Positions 18,401 through 24,631 of a stretch of DNA of 28,979 nt are shown here, piece by piece. Location of the stretch: NCBI RefSeq assembly GCF_001949145.1, contig NW_019091763.1, forward strand, positions 8,854 to 37,832. Direction: 5' to 3'. The position numbers and the translations under genes are program-made. Within the stretch, counting starts at the first letter, position 1. Every line of letters starts with the position of its first letter. The notes beneath the pieces are model-generated. The model saw nothing but the letters and a program-made list of their open reading frames with translations. It was not told the DNA's origin and made no database searches. Origin of the DNA: Acanthaster planci. Lineage: Eukaryota; Echinodermata; Asteroidea; Valvatida; Acanthasteridae.

Positions 18401-21084
18401 TGTATATACTTTATATGTTCTCTGTCATTGTACTTTTTTCTCTTGTTGTTATAATTAAAAATAATAATATAATAATAATTTTGAAAATGTTTTTAAAATG
18501 TATGAACTCATCGTCTTAATGAAGACCGTAATCAAGTTTTGAGACAAAAAGGCCAAACTGTACTGAAAAATTTTACATTTACAGTATTGTCAAGTTATTG
18601 ATACATTAATTTGTTGTGTGGCAATCTTTTTTGTGTTTGTGATTTTTTGCAGAAGAGGAAAATGTATCACTTAAAAAAATCAAGATAATTCTTACCAGGA
18701 GTGATGCTGAGGACCTGATGGTACAAAACCTATACACGCCCCCAGAATTGTTCCTCAACTTTTGTGCTGCAGATGGTGTGTTGAGAGATAAGTTAACATC
18801 AGAAGCTGAGATATTTGAAGGCTATATTCGCACTCAAAGTGGAAGGGGTGTCGTCATTCAAGGTAAATCGGGTAGTGGTAAGAGTGTGCTCCTAGAAAAG
18901 CTGAAATATGATTGGAAAAAGAAGCAAGAGCTATCTGTAGAACATATCCAGGCATCAGATATCAGACTTCAAGAGTACCGCAAAGCTCCTTCCTCTTCGG
19001 TAAGTGTACATGTAGTTCTTGTTGATGACTGTAGTGACGAAAAGGATTTTGACAGTGTCATGGAAACCTTCAAAGACGAAGGCCCTCAGTCGTGTCGAGT
19101 AGTGATGACCACTAGAAGTGCAACGCTTGCGCAGAAGATGAGCCAAAAATATGATCTAGGTTATGTCCAAATAACTGGGTTTAGTGCTGACAATGCGCGC
19201 AAATACAGCCAATCAGAACTTGAAAAATTCCCAAACACTAAAAACATAGGTGACAATGCGCACAAATACAACCCATCAGAACTTGAAAAATTCCCAAACA
19301 CTAAAAACATAGGTGACAATGCGCGCAAATACAGCCCATCTGAACTTGAAAAATTCCCAAACACTAAAAACATAGGTGACAGAGACAATGTTGTAAGCTA
19401 TTTAGATGATGGGATTTTGTTTGCAGGTGTGGATTGTCTTCCAGGCTTTTTGAGGGCTCTGCATCAGTATCTTGTTGTAAAAGAGAAACACGGTTTCCAT
19501 TTTCAAAGAACATTTCGGAGTCTGATAACTGGAATGTTTGCATGGATGTTTGACAGACTTGATACTGATCACACTTTGGCCAGGTCTAAATGTCACCCTT
19601 TACTGGACACCCTTACGGACAACCAAAATGATTTTCTGGCCACCTGCGGTAGTGTTGTTCTGTCTCGAATTTTTGATGGTTGTGAAATTCCACATGAGAT
19701 GTTAAAAAGTGATTTCATAGCGTCTGTTGAAAACGGAGAGGATGTATTGCATAACGGGAAACGTGTGGGGCTTCTCTGTGAACAAGGATCACAATGGGAA
19801 AATGGTGATGAAAAAGCTCCTCTGATCTCCTCTGATTACGCCAAGGTCAAGTTTGCTCTTGGAATATTTTCAGAGTTTTGTGCTGGTAAACACATGGCTC
19901 GAGATATCAGAAAGTCGATTGAACGGATTATCCAAGAAAATTCAGAAGATATTGAAAAGCTTTCAAACGTGTTTGTCTTTGCTGGTTCAGAGAGTTATGA
20001 TGTGGCTTGCAGAATTGTGGAATGCTTGAAAAATATCATTGATCAGAAAGGTCTGTGGAGAAAGGGTAGTCTGAAAGATGTGATTCATCTTCAAAAGTTG
20101 ACAGAATTGTGTCTTGAATTGAATTTTGAAGGAATGTTTGGGGGGGAGTTAAACAATAAACTTCAAGCGATCTTGCATGGAGAAAAGCTTGCGTTAATTG
20201 GAATATCAAGTCGCAAGTTAAGACTGTTGGCCTACTGCATCAAGCACATGCAGCCTCGCTGGCTCAAGTCAATCGAACTGTTTTGTGTTGAGAAACCGAA
20301 TTGGTACGAGTTCAAGGATTGTGTGAAATGCTTGTATCCTTCAGTAATCTTCGTGGAAGACTCTGAAGTGGAAGATGACACATCGAACTCGGAATCACGA
20401 GAGGTCACAGAGCATAAGCAGCTGGAGTCACGAGAACGGTATTTGCCTAAGTTTCCTTCTGATAAGTCGGACAACAGTGTCCCTCGTACTGTGCAGTGCA
20501 CGGTCATTCAGCAACTCTTTGAGTCACAGTCAGGTGAATGTCATTCATCGAGTGCAGCAACAGAGTTGATTGATTGCCTGTCTCATCAGCTAGATATCAA
20601 TGCAGTTGTTCTTTTGGGACCAGTTATTGGATCCCAACAGATCCGTGTACTTGCAAGACACCTTCCTAAATTCGAATTTTTGCAGAAAATAGATCTTCGC
20701 CTAAATACGGAAATGGATGACGAAGCGTTCAAGAGCATAATGATACAGCTTTTTGCTTCAAGTTGCCCAGCCTTGGTTGACCTCAGGCTGTCTTTGTACA
20801 GAGTCACTGGGGAAGGGTTTCAAGACATGCAAGAGGCGGTGAGAGATGCTGTGCCATTAAGACGGTTAAGAACGCTCTATCTTCTTCACGTTAGTGTTGT
20901 TGAGCCTTTCTGCAATTTTCTCAGAGAAACCCTGCAATACATGGACAGTCTGCAGTGTGTCCATGTATCTGCCCTGGCTGAAGAAGAGAAACCAGGTATA
21001 CCAGACACATGTGTTGAATTGATCCGGCGGTTAAAGCCAAATCTCCGAGAGTTTTATGTTGATGGTAGGGATGCATACATGTAA
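298..21084 (+). CDS. Spliced gene: Ig-domain transmembrane receptor with cytoplasmic NACHT/NLR module
   Basis: Nine exons join into one uninterrupted frame of 1575 residues: 298-412, 5506-5841, 6283-6636, 12148-12483, 13384-13734, 15398-15733, 16518-16862, 17390-17512 and 18653-21084. All junctions are GT/AG and phase 1. Domain order by residue: signal peptide about 1-24; Ig-like domains at about 39-150, 151-268, 269-380, 381-497, 498-609 and 610-724; transmembrane helix about 729-749 followed by a basic stretch; NACHT/STAND NTPase about 825-1010 (Walker A GKSGSGKS at 836-843, VVLVDD at 886-891, TTR at 918-920, ITGFS at 939-943); NLR-type helical region about 1010-1330; acidic linker about 1328-1375; degenerate LRR-like end about 1416-1565. 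Known: NACHT-LRR proteins are normally cytosolic signalling switches. Inferred: a surface immune or recognition receptor that couples Ig ligand binding to NLR oligomerisation. All six Ig exons are compatible in one transcript, but alternative use cannot be excluded. Confidence 0.82.
735..1153. mobile_element. Small TIR element (MITE) with 11-bp flanking direct repeat
   Basis: The end 734-764 is an inverted copy of 1121-1151 (31 nt, 3 mismatches; core CATCAACAAGC-like). The element is flanked on both sides by the direct repeat CAACCACTCAG (724-734 and 1154-1164), which looks like a target-site duplication. About 419 bp, no coding capacity. A 9-11 bp duplication is typical of Mutator-like elements, so a non-autonomous Mutator-type MITE is possible, but I do not recognise the family. 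Confidence 0.6.
3038..3947. repeat. Interval bounded by perfect 25-bp inverted repeats
   Basis: Positions 3038-3062 (ATGGAGGAAGG...GGAGTT) are an exact reverse complement of 3923-3947, with 860 bp between. Just inside both arms similar words recur (ACAACTCTGGC on the left, ACAACATCTGGCC on the right arm's complement), which suggests longer, decayed terminal repeats. I see no target-site duplication and no transposase-like frame. It is probably a non-autonomous DNA element or a foldback pair. Confidence 0.5.
4027..4090 (-). repeat. Dispersed repeat, copy 1 (inverted relative to 28680-28733)
   Basis: The reverse complement of this stretch reads GCGTATGACGTCACG, then TTAGAGGGCATTTC and TTTCTTCT, ending AGTAAACCTTT. 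Almost the same series occurs on the + strand at 28680-28733. The two copies differ by a few substitutions and an indel of about 9 bases. It is likely an end of an interspersed element of unknown type. Confidence 0.5.
5506..5841 (+). CDS. Exon 2: Ig-like domain A1
   Basis: This 336-nt exon (112 codons, phase 1 at both ends) follows the acceptor TTGCTTTCAG and ends at donor GGTGAGCC. It encodes a V-type Ig fold: strand-B Cys in WHRLPCPSYQQG, core Trp in SGASWYK, and the F-strand motif GDAGRYQCEV with its Cys. The end EEINIKVIG forms the last strand. It is about 74% identical to the A2 exon at 12148-12483. Differences are concentrated in the middle (around HSKEGTFLPEH) and in the loop after the second Cys, the places expected to be exposed. 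One complete Ig domain per exon is typical of Ig-superfamily genes. Confidence 0.8.
5842..6282 (+). other. Intron 2 (441 bp)
   Basis: This is the short intron between Ig domains A1 and B1. It carries several TACATGTA runs and ends in the pyrimidine tract CTTTAACCTCTCCTGTTCAG. The end of intron 4 is nearly the same (TTAACCTCTCATGTTCAG), so the A-B pairs were duplicated together with intronic DNA. Confidence 0.75.
6283..6636 (+). CDS. Exon 3: Ig-like domain B1
   Basis: This 354-nt exon (118 codons, phase 1/1) starts GDSFQPSIS and ends VYLRQ plus a split codon. Ig-like signs are the first Cys in VITCPYNPQ, Trp in VVYWSLEN, and the WCHVFKRDGT motif around the second Cys. The DxG motif before that Cys is missing (SIGENQVTFWC). 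Compared with B2 it has Tyr instead of the second Cys of the CxC motif and an extra Cys in NQFCTDYS, so its disulfide pattern probably differs. It also has one extra codon (VIT versus VT). Confidence 0.78.
8905..9039. mobile_element. Palindromic MITE, copy 1
   Basis: This nearly full-length palindrome is bounded by TA (8903-8904 and 9040-9041). Matching arms include ATAGTGCACCTCC on the left and GGAGGCATACTAT on the right, and TTTGCAACGCGTTG against CTGCGTTGCAAAC. The right end GAATCACCCG is the terminal signature. The same family recurs at 24474-24629. No coding capacity; it is a foldback MITE with a TA target site. Confidence 0.65.
9161..10235. repeat. 25-bp satellite, 43 units
   Basis: There are forty-three consecutive units of exactly 25 bp with no insertion or deletion in 1075 bp. 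Unit starts fall at 9186+25k, plus one divergent leading unit. The unit begins TCCATGATATT and contains (T/C)(G/A)(G/C)CAAT(G/A)CTGC, ending CTT or CCC. Two main variants, TTCAGCAATAC...CTT and TTTGCCAATGC...CCC, often alternate, suggesting partial 50-bp dimer amplification. Because 25 is not a multiple of 3, the array is open in several minus-strand frames and mimics a repetitive protein; I do not consider it coding. Confidence 0.9.
10303..10586. mobile_element. MITE with about 70-bp terminal inverted repeats
   Basis: The left end runs GGGTGATTCTATAGATTAGG, then GGTCCAACTTGGGGACAT and TTTTGGTGTCCTGT. The right end is the reverse complement of the same series with a few changes. It is 284 bp long, flanked by ACAT on both sides (a possible 4-bp target duplication). 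The tip GGGTGATTC is shared with the MITEs at 8905 and 24474, but the interior differs. The central part has no coding potential. Confidence 0.7.
11578..11617 (+). promoter_or_regulatory. CCAAT plus TATA-like cluster in intron 3
   Basis: ACCAATCA (about 11578-11585) is followed about 25 bp later by GTTATATAAAGAGG with the TATA core at about 11609-11616. The spacing and order fit a core promoter on the + strand, about 0.5 kb upstream of Ig exon A2. No convincing ATG exon follows: the frame that runs into A2 lacks an in-frame ATG. It may be a transposon promoter or chance in AT-rich DNA. Confidence 0.25.
12148..12483 (+). CDS. Exon 4: Ig-like domain A2
   Basis: This 336-nt exon (112 codons, phase 1/1) is preceded by acceptor TTGGTTGTAG and ends at donor GGTAAGAC. 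It is a close copy of A1: identical over stretches such as VNKTAYAQLGVWHRLPCPSY and DAGRYQCEVLFG. Ig residues are Cys in LPCPSY, Trp in GVSWYK, and the DAGRYQC motif. Codon comparison with A1 shows 29 replacement codons and only 4 silent ones. An N-glycosylation motif is present early (NKT). The 12-bp conserved flank and paired partner B2 show that it arose by duplication of an A-B exon pair. Confidence 0.8.
12534..12686. repeat. 17-bp minisatellite, 9 units
   Basis: There are nine head-to-tail copies of GATTAGCATGAACACAA, nearly perfect; units 1 and 8 read GATTAAC. The low divergence suggests recent, probably length-polymorphic expansion. It lies just inside intron 4. Confidence 0.92.
13230..13280. 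repeat. Hairpin (20-bp arms, 11-nt loop)
   Basis: CCCTAACACTCCTCAGTCCT (13230-13249) pairs with 13261-13280 with a single mismatch. It lies about 100 bp upstream of the exon 5 acceptor. A related word, CCCTAACAGCCCTGAATCCT, occurs near 4331 in intron 1, so this is probably a repeat-family remnant. Confidence 0.6.
13384..13734 (+). CDS. Exon 5: Ig-like domain B2
   Basis: This 351-nt exon (117 codons, phase 1/1) begins GDSFQPNISDNSSNVTL, follows acceptor CTCATGTTCAG and ends at donor GGTAAAGT. Ig-like marks are VTCPCDPQ (a CxC motif), VVYWSLGKG, and TFWCHVFKRDGT. A fourth Cys follows in LSSCS. Several N-x-S/T sites lie at the start (NIS, NSS, NVT), fitting an extracellular glycoprotein. Versus B1 I count roughly 38 replacement and 16 silent codon differences. 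It pairs with A2 as the second A-B unit. Confidence 0.8.
13735..15397 (+). other. Intron 5 (1663 bp)
   Basis: No exon recognised. It contains an A-rich tract near 13945, a purine-rich stretch near 14205-14250, and the word ACAGGGTGTCCACA near 14283, reminiscent of DNA-transposon ends but without a visible partner. The intron ends in the acceptor TCATTTATACAG. Confidence 0.6.
15398..15733 (+). CDS. Exon 6: Ig-like domain A3
   Basis: This 336-nt exon (112 codons, phase 1/1) has the same length as A1 and A2 but is much diverged. It starts DQPLNLALNASSALYL. Ig residues are Cys in ILPCTNW, Trp in CGIQWYLL, and HAGRFTC in place of DAGRYQC. Extra Cys residues in PVCGI and VPDCAR could form a second disulfide. 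Two TACATGTA palindromes are in frame here, each encoding Tyr-Met-Tyr (around 15595 and 15705). The donor is GGTAAGTT. It is the first half of the membrane-proximal A-B pair. Confidence 0.75.
15734..16517 (+). other. Intron 6 (784 bp)
   Basis: No exon or repeat of note apart from short TACATG-type words and a T-rich tract near 16275. It ends in the acceptor CTATGCTATTTCAG. Confidence 0.7.
16518..16862 (+). CDS. Exon 7: Ig-like domain B3
   Basis: This 345-nt exon (115 codons, phase 1/1) begins GDLFPACRNYTASSVEV and has LPCECAQQ (CxC motif as in B2), FWSMGEGVTTG, and NDSGRFWCHVF with a good DSG motif. The final Cys in LSNCY corresponds to LSSCS in B2. It has two additional Cys (VNCAP, MICSD), which could pair. 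Potential N-glycosylation sites include NYT, NAS, NGS, NWS and NDS. It is the most diverged B domain, directly before the transmembrane exon, and probably closest to the ancestral membrane-proximal unit. Confidence 0.77.
16863..17389 (+). other. Intron 7 (527 bp)
   Basis: TACATGTA runs near 16995-17055 and a TTAATTAATTAA run near 17116. No coding content recognised. Acceptor TTTATACGACAG. Confidence 0.7.
17390..17512 (+). CDS. Exon 8: transmembrane helix and stop-transfer
   Basis: This 123-nt exon (41 codons, phase 1/1) encodes GPCTSAAI, then a run rich in I, V and L ending in SGYFMW (residues about 729-749), followed at once by NRRRSRRARDGR. A hydrophobic span followed by Arg-rich sequence is the signature of a type I single-pass anchor, placing the Ig domains outside and exon 9 in the cytoplasm. 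The donor is AGGTAGAAA, a little weak (GTAGAA), but the phase match with exon 9 is exact. Confidence 0.75.
17513..18652 (+). other. Intron 8 (1140 bp)
   Basis: AT-rich, no exon recognised. It has an AATAATAAT-type stretch near 18455-18480. The acceptor is strong (GTGATTTTTTGCAG), directly followed by exon 9. Confidence 0.7.
18653..21084 (+). CDS. Exon 9: cytoplasmic NACHT/STAND NTPase, helical region and LRR-like end
   Basis: One 2432-nt exon encodes residues 766-1575. After a short juxtamembrane part (start EEENVSLKK) comes a NACHT-type P-loop NTPase: Walker A GKSGSGKS (836-843), Walker B VVLVDD (886-891), sensor-like VVMTTRS, and ITGFSADNARKY, the Gly-Phe-Ser element known from NLRs. Directly after it lie three 21-residue repeats (945-1007). 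Residues around 1161-1180 (KVKFALGIFSEFCAGKHM) match the FxHxxxQEFxAA-type motif of NLR helical domains. An acidic linker (DSEVEDD) leads to degenerate LRR-like repeats (LQKIDLRLN, LVDLRLSL, LRTLYLLHV, LQCVHV). No TIR, death or CARD domain is visible. STAND NTPases act by nucleotide-dependent oligomerisation; signalling output is unknown. ATG at 18718 could start a cytosolic-only product. The stop TAA is inside a TACATGTAA. Confidence 0.85.
19189..19377 (+). repeat. In-frame 63-bp tandem triplication
   Basis: Three head-to-tail 63-bp units (19189-19251, 19252-19314, 19315-19377) encode 21-residue repeats DNA(R/H)KY(S/N)(Q/P)SELEKFP, then NTKNIG. A fourth partial start (GACAGAGACAAT) follows. 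Units differ at only a few bases, so the expansion is recent. It duplicates the helix just after the NACHT GFS element and keeps the frame. Confidence 0.95.
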
Positions 21085-23521
21085 GCATCGGAAATGGCTG
21101 AGCAGTATGCTAGAGTCCTTACAGATGTTTCATCAACGTCACGGCTTGGCCGCGAGGGAGGCAGATCAGGAGTAGTACTAGTTTATTTAGAAAAGGAATC
21201 ACTACCGGTAGTGTGTATTTCATGGTTCCAGCTCAAGGTTCCATTGTGTCGTGTGTTGGGCATCCATTTCTACTAAAAGAATAGAGTGCTCAACCAGGCC
21301 TGCATGAGTGTAACGTCCAGAGGATATCTAGACACCCTGCCTACCTCGAGCCTTGACTCCAGGACTTATTTCGTTTAAAGAGCAACTTCAGACATAAAAT
21401 GGGGAAAAAAGTGTTCATCTCGAAAAAAATTGTGCCATTATCCTACAATAAGACAGTTTGTGAGCATGTCCAGAAGAGTGTTTTTGTGCCTGTTGGTGTA
21501 AATCGTAGGGAGTCTCTTTTTAATATATTTCTATTTGTTACTCCTATCTACGTGATGCGTTACTTGGTGATGCCTGCTACAAATACTGTAATATTATGTT
21601 CCATCTTCCTTTCATTATTCAGTGCAACTGAGACATGTTGCGCATAGCAAGGGCTTTTTCATGATTATATTGTTTCTGGTCAGCATACTTATTTAGTGAG
21701 AATGATTCGATAAATGTAGCTCTTGTTGGGAAATATTGGTAGGAACGTAATCTTCTAATTCCTGTTTTTTTTATTCTACATTTTCAGTGAAGGTCAACCG
21801 TTGTATAGTTGAAGAAATATGGCATTTGAGAGCCCATGCTCTGCTTTGAAATTTGCCATCAGTGCTGATTCAACAGGTCTTTGTTGCTGTGCTTTCTGCT
21901 TGATGTTTCAGTGAAGTCGGTTTTGCATTTTCCTCTTAGTGTTTGGTTTGTTGTTTGTTCCTTCTGCTGTTGCTAGCTCGAAGGGTTGTTGGCATTTGAG
22001 GTTTTATCCTGTAGGGAATATTAGGAAAATCTGAGCCGTTTTCCAAGTCGTTTCTTATATATGTTGTGAACCGTAATTTTTGTGTCGTTACCCTGTATGA
22101 AATGTGGTCAACTTTGTCCTGTCATTTCTGAACTGTTGTGTCATATTTGGATCTGGACGAAGCAGATGTAGTTGCTTGAAAGGTTGTTCATTGGGTTTGT
22201 CCTAGAACTCCGAACTCCAAGTACATGTTAGGCATTTGTTCTAGTCAGAATTGCGAAAGCCACCCACGGTACGCGTTCTGTAATTCTTGTTCATGTCATC
22301 AAACCACTTTGCTGTAAGAATTTGACAGCAGTCCTAATTTGGAAAATAATACATGTAGATTGGAGTACATGTACATGTAGATTGTTTTGCTATTCCGGAG
22401 ATCTGTCAATGCCAAGTTGTGTCTTCGGCACCTCTGTCCAGAAGATGCCTGGACGCCCCGTCTGCATTGAGATTTGACTCCGAGACGTATTCCAGTCAAA
22501 AAAGCAAGTTCAGACAAAACTAGGATGCTGAGACGAAATGGTGTCATCATAAGACAGAGTCCCTGAGCACGTCCAGGAGACGTGTGGGTGTGCCTGGTGG
22601 TATGTAGGAGTGTCTCAGTTTTCCAGTGTATAGTGTAAATGTATTTCACATTTGATGCTCGATGTGTAGCAAAGGATCCCCCCTCTATCTTGTCTTCAGA
22701 ATTCCCTTCAGATTTCCGGGGAGGGGGTTGCAGTTGGCACAATAGGATATATAGCTTGTGCATTGGGAGTCCCCCCTTGCCACACATCACGCTATTTCTG
22801 TTAGCCCCATCTAAATGATGTGTCCTTTTGTGATGGTTGCTGTTGATGCTGCTTGTTATGTACCGGCACGTATGCTTCCTCCTCCATTTGTTATTCGGTA
22901 TCAACGAGACATTTTGGTCTTTCCATACCTTTGTCTGCTCAATTTGTTGTGCTTATTTAATAGCAAGAATGATTTGCAAAAAGGAAAATACTGCTTGGCC
23001 AACTATCCCATACATGTTATTATCACAGGATTGTGACTGTTGAAAACCCTTCCACTGCTGTGAAATTTGCCAACATTGAAGATCAACTGGTCTTTTTCGC
23101 TTTTTTCTATTTGATGTTCGGTTGAAATTGGCCATGCATTTTCCTTGTGATTTTTGCTTTGTTGTTTGTTTCTTTTCCTGCTGCTAGCTGAAATGTTAGT
23201 CTTGCCTTTAGGGTTTTATACGTCGGTAAATTGTTATTTTTAAGTTGTTATTCTGTGCGAAAAAAATTGACAACTTGTGTCATTCTTGAACTGTCATGCA
23301 GTCTGTGAATCTTGACAAAAAGGGTGTAGAATATCTGTAAAAAAGTCATCCATGGGGTTCGCCCTTGAACTCAGAACTCGAAGTACATGTTCAGCGTTTG
23401 TTCTAGTAAAAACTTCCAAAGTCATCTGTGGTCCTTATGTTAGATTCACTCATCAGTACTCGTTATCAAGTCACTGCCGCAAGAAATCAAAAGGAGCTAT
23501 AATCTGGAAAATGACTGATAT

Positions 23522-23563
23522 GAATACACTAATAGGAATACACTGATAGGAATACACTGATAT
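23522..23563. repeat. 14-bp tandem repeat, 3 units
   Basis: Three copies of GAATACACTGATAG (first unit GAATACACTAATAG, last ending TAT). Confidence 0.85.
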
Positions 23564-23579
23564 GTTGTGGGTGAAATCC

Positions 23580-23633
23580 GTTGATGCCCAATCATCCGTT
23601 GATGCCCAGCCATCTGTTGATGCCCAGCCATCT
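23580..23633. repeat. 18-bp tandem repeat, 3 units
   Basis: Three copies of GTTGATGCCCAGCCATCT; the first has AATCATCC at its end. It follows the 14-bp repeat by 16 bp and sits at the end of the duplicated 3' flank. Confidence 0.85.
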
Positions 23634-23876
23634 GTGTTCCCGGCACCTCTGTACTTACACTTATCTGAGGCTGCTTTTAAGATGTGATGATGCTTCTGTT
23701 GGTGTTCAGTTTCGTGCGTAAGATCCCTTTGGTGATACACCAGTGCAACATTTTGTACCAAAGTCATATACTGTTCGTGTAAATGTACGTCTGCTATTCA
23801 ACAATTTACGAACGGTGTAGTGTGATGCTAGGGCTCATTTTTAATTTTCCAGTACTAGCTTTTGTATGCTTCCTTT

Positions 23877-23882
23877 ATTAAA
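23877..23882 (+). terminator. Candidate polyadenylation signal ATTAAA
   Basis: ATTAAA is the commonest variant of the animal polyadenylation hexamer and is the first AATAAA/ATTAAA I find downstream of the stop codon, 2.8 kb away. Whether the transcript extends this far is not shown by the sequence. Alternatives are AATAAA at 26007-26012, 26553-26558 and 27275-27280. Confidence 0.2.
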
Positions 23883-24473
23883 AGACGACCTGAAGGCACA
23901 GGGAAAGCTAAGTGCAATCTACTTACGTTAAGATTCATGCCTCCTCCATATCTCCAGTTTTCGCAAGGAGATTTTGCCAGGTTTACTATCAAATGCCGCC
24001 TTACTATTGTATGGAATATTGCTCAAGTGCAATTGTTTCCTGGTAATTTTAATTCATTTGGAAATTGCATGCTATTTGGCTTGTCTTTGTATCAACTCAC
24101 AAACTGCTTCATGAAGCCTATAAAAGTAAGATGAACCTGCCTGGTAGCCTTCAAAAGGCGCGCCCATTGTTCTTGCTGCCTACAGGTGTTATTGAACAGC
24201 TAAAGTATTTTGTTATGTGATTTACTCTGCCTGATAAGCATTTTTATTGGAAAAATGTCCCTTGTTTTGTTATACACACGTCTGAAGATGAAATTAGTGT
24301 CCATACATAATCCATCATGATTGTTTTCTGATGTAAAAAAATCTTAATGTTTCCACATTTTTTACTTTTGACTTTCTCTTTCTAATTGAATGTCTCACTT
24401 TTCCAAACAGGAAAGCTTGAAAAGCGCCCCCAACAAAGTAAACAAAGTAAACATTCAAAAATGTATAGGAATA
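23883..24473. other. Non-coding stretch, nothing recognised
   Basis: AT-rich DNA without recognisable gene, repeat or RNA. Short open frames on both strands have no domain content. Confidence 0.5.
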
Positions 24474-24629
24474 CGGGCGATTCGCTGTAGTGCACCTCCA
24501 AGAGTTTGCAACGCTTTGGCCAATCACAGCACGTGGAAGTCTGTCGACCCATTGGGTCGACAGACTTCGCGCATTGTGATTTGCCAACGCGTTGCAAAGT
24601 CTCGGAGGCGCACTATTGTGAAATGTCCG
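24474..24629. mobile_element. Palindromic MITE, copy 2
   Basis: Near-complete palindrome bounded by TA (24472-24473 and 24630-24631). Centre: GAAGTCTGTCGACCCATTGG followed by its complement. Outer arms: TAGTGCACCTCC on the left against GGAGGCGCACTA on the right, and TTTGCAACGCTTTGGCCAAT against the inverted equivalent. It belongs to the same family as 8905-9039 (shared TAGTGCACCTCC, TTTGCAACGC). Short frames on both strands are a by-product of the palindrome. Confidence 0.75.
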
Positions 24630-24631
24630 TA

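Larger units (their letters stand above)
21300..23640. repeat. Diverged tandem duplication, units about 1.1-1.2 kb
   Basis: Colinear similar words show two units: GACTCCAGGACTTATT (21356) with GACTCCGAGACGTATT (22478); GTGAGCATGTCCAGAAGAG (21461) with CTGAGCACGTCCAGGAGAC (22563); TTTGGTTTGTTGTTTGTTCC (about 21943) with TTTGCTTTGTTGTTTGTTTC (about 23154); GAACTCCGAACTCCAAGTAC (22205) with GAACTCAGAACTCGAAGTAC (23367). CGGCACCTCTGT occurs at about 22427 and again at about 23640, hinting at the start of a third unit. Unit 2 has an insertion that includes a C-rich patch near 22675-22790. Confidence 0.7.
21085..23876 (+). other. Presumed 3' UTR / 3' flank containing a diverged tandem duplication
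   Basis: No protein gene recognised. Two diverged tandem units occupy about 21300-22290 and 22420-23450 (see separate entry). I found no AATAAA or ATTAAA between the stop codon and 23877. Transcript end is therefore unknown; a long 3' UTR to the ATTAAA at 23877-23882 is possible. A 201-codon minus-strand frame at 22299-22904 has no recognisable content and is not conserved in the other unit. Confidence 0.45.

Noticed and set aside
22299-22904. 201-codon minus-strand open frame
   Set aside because: No recognisable domain, composition like random non-coding DNA, and not preserved in the other copy of the tandem duplication.
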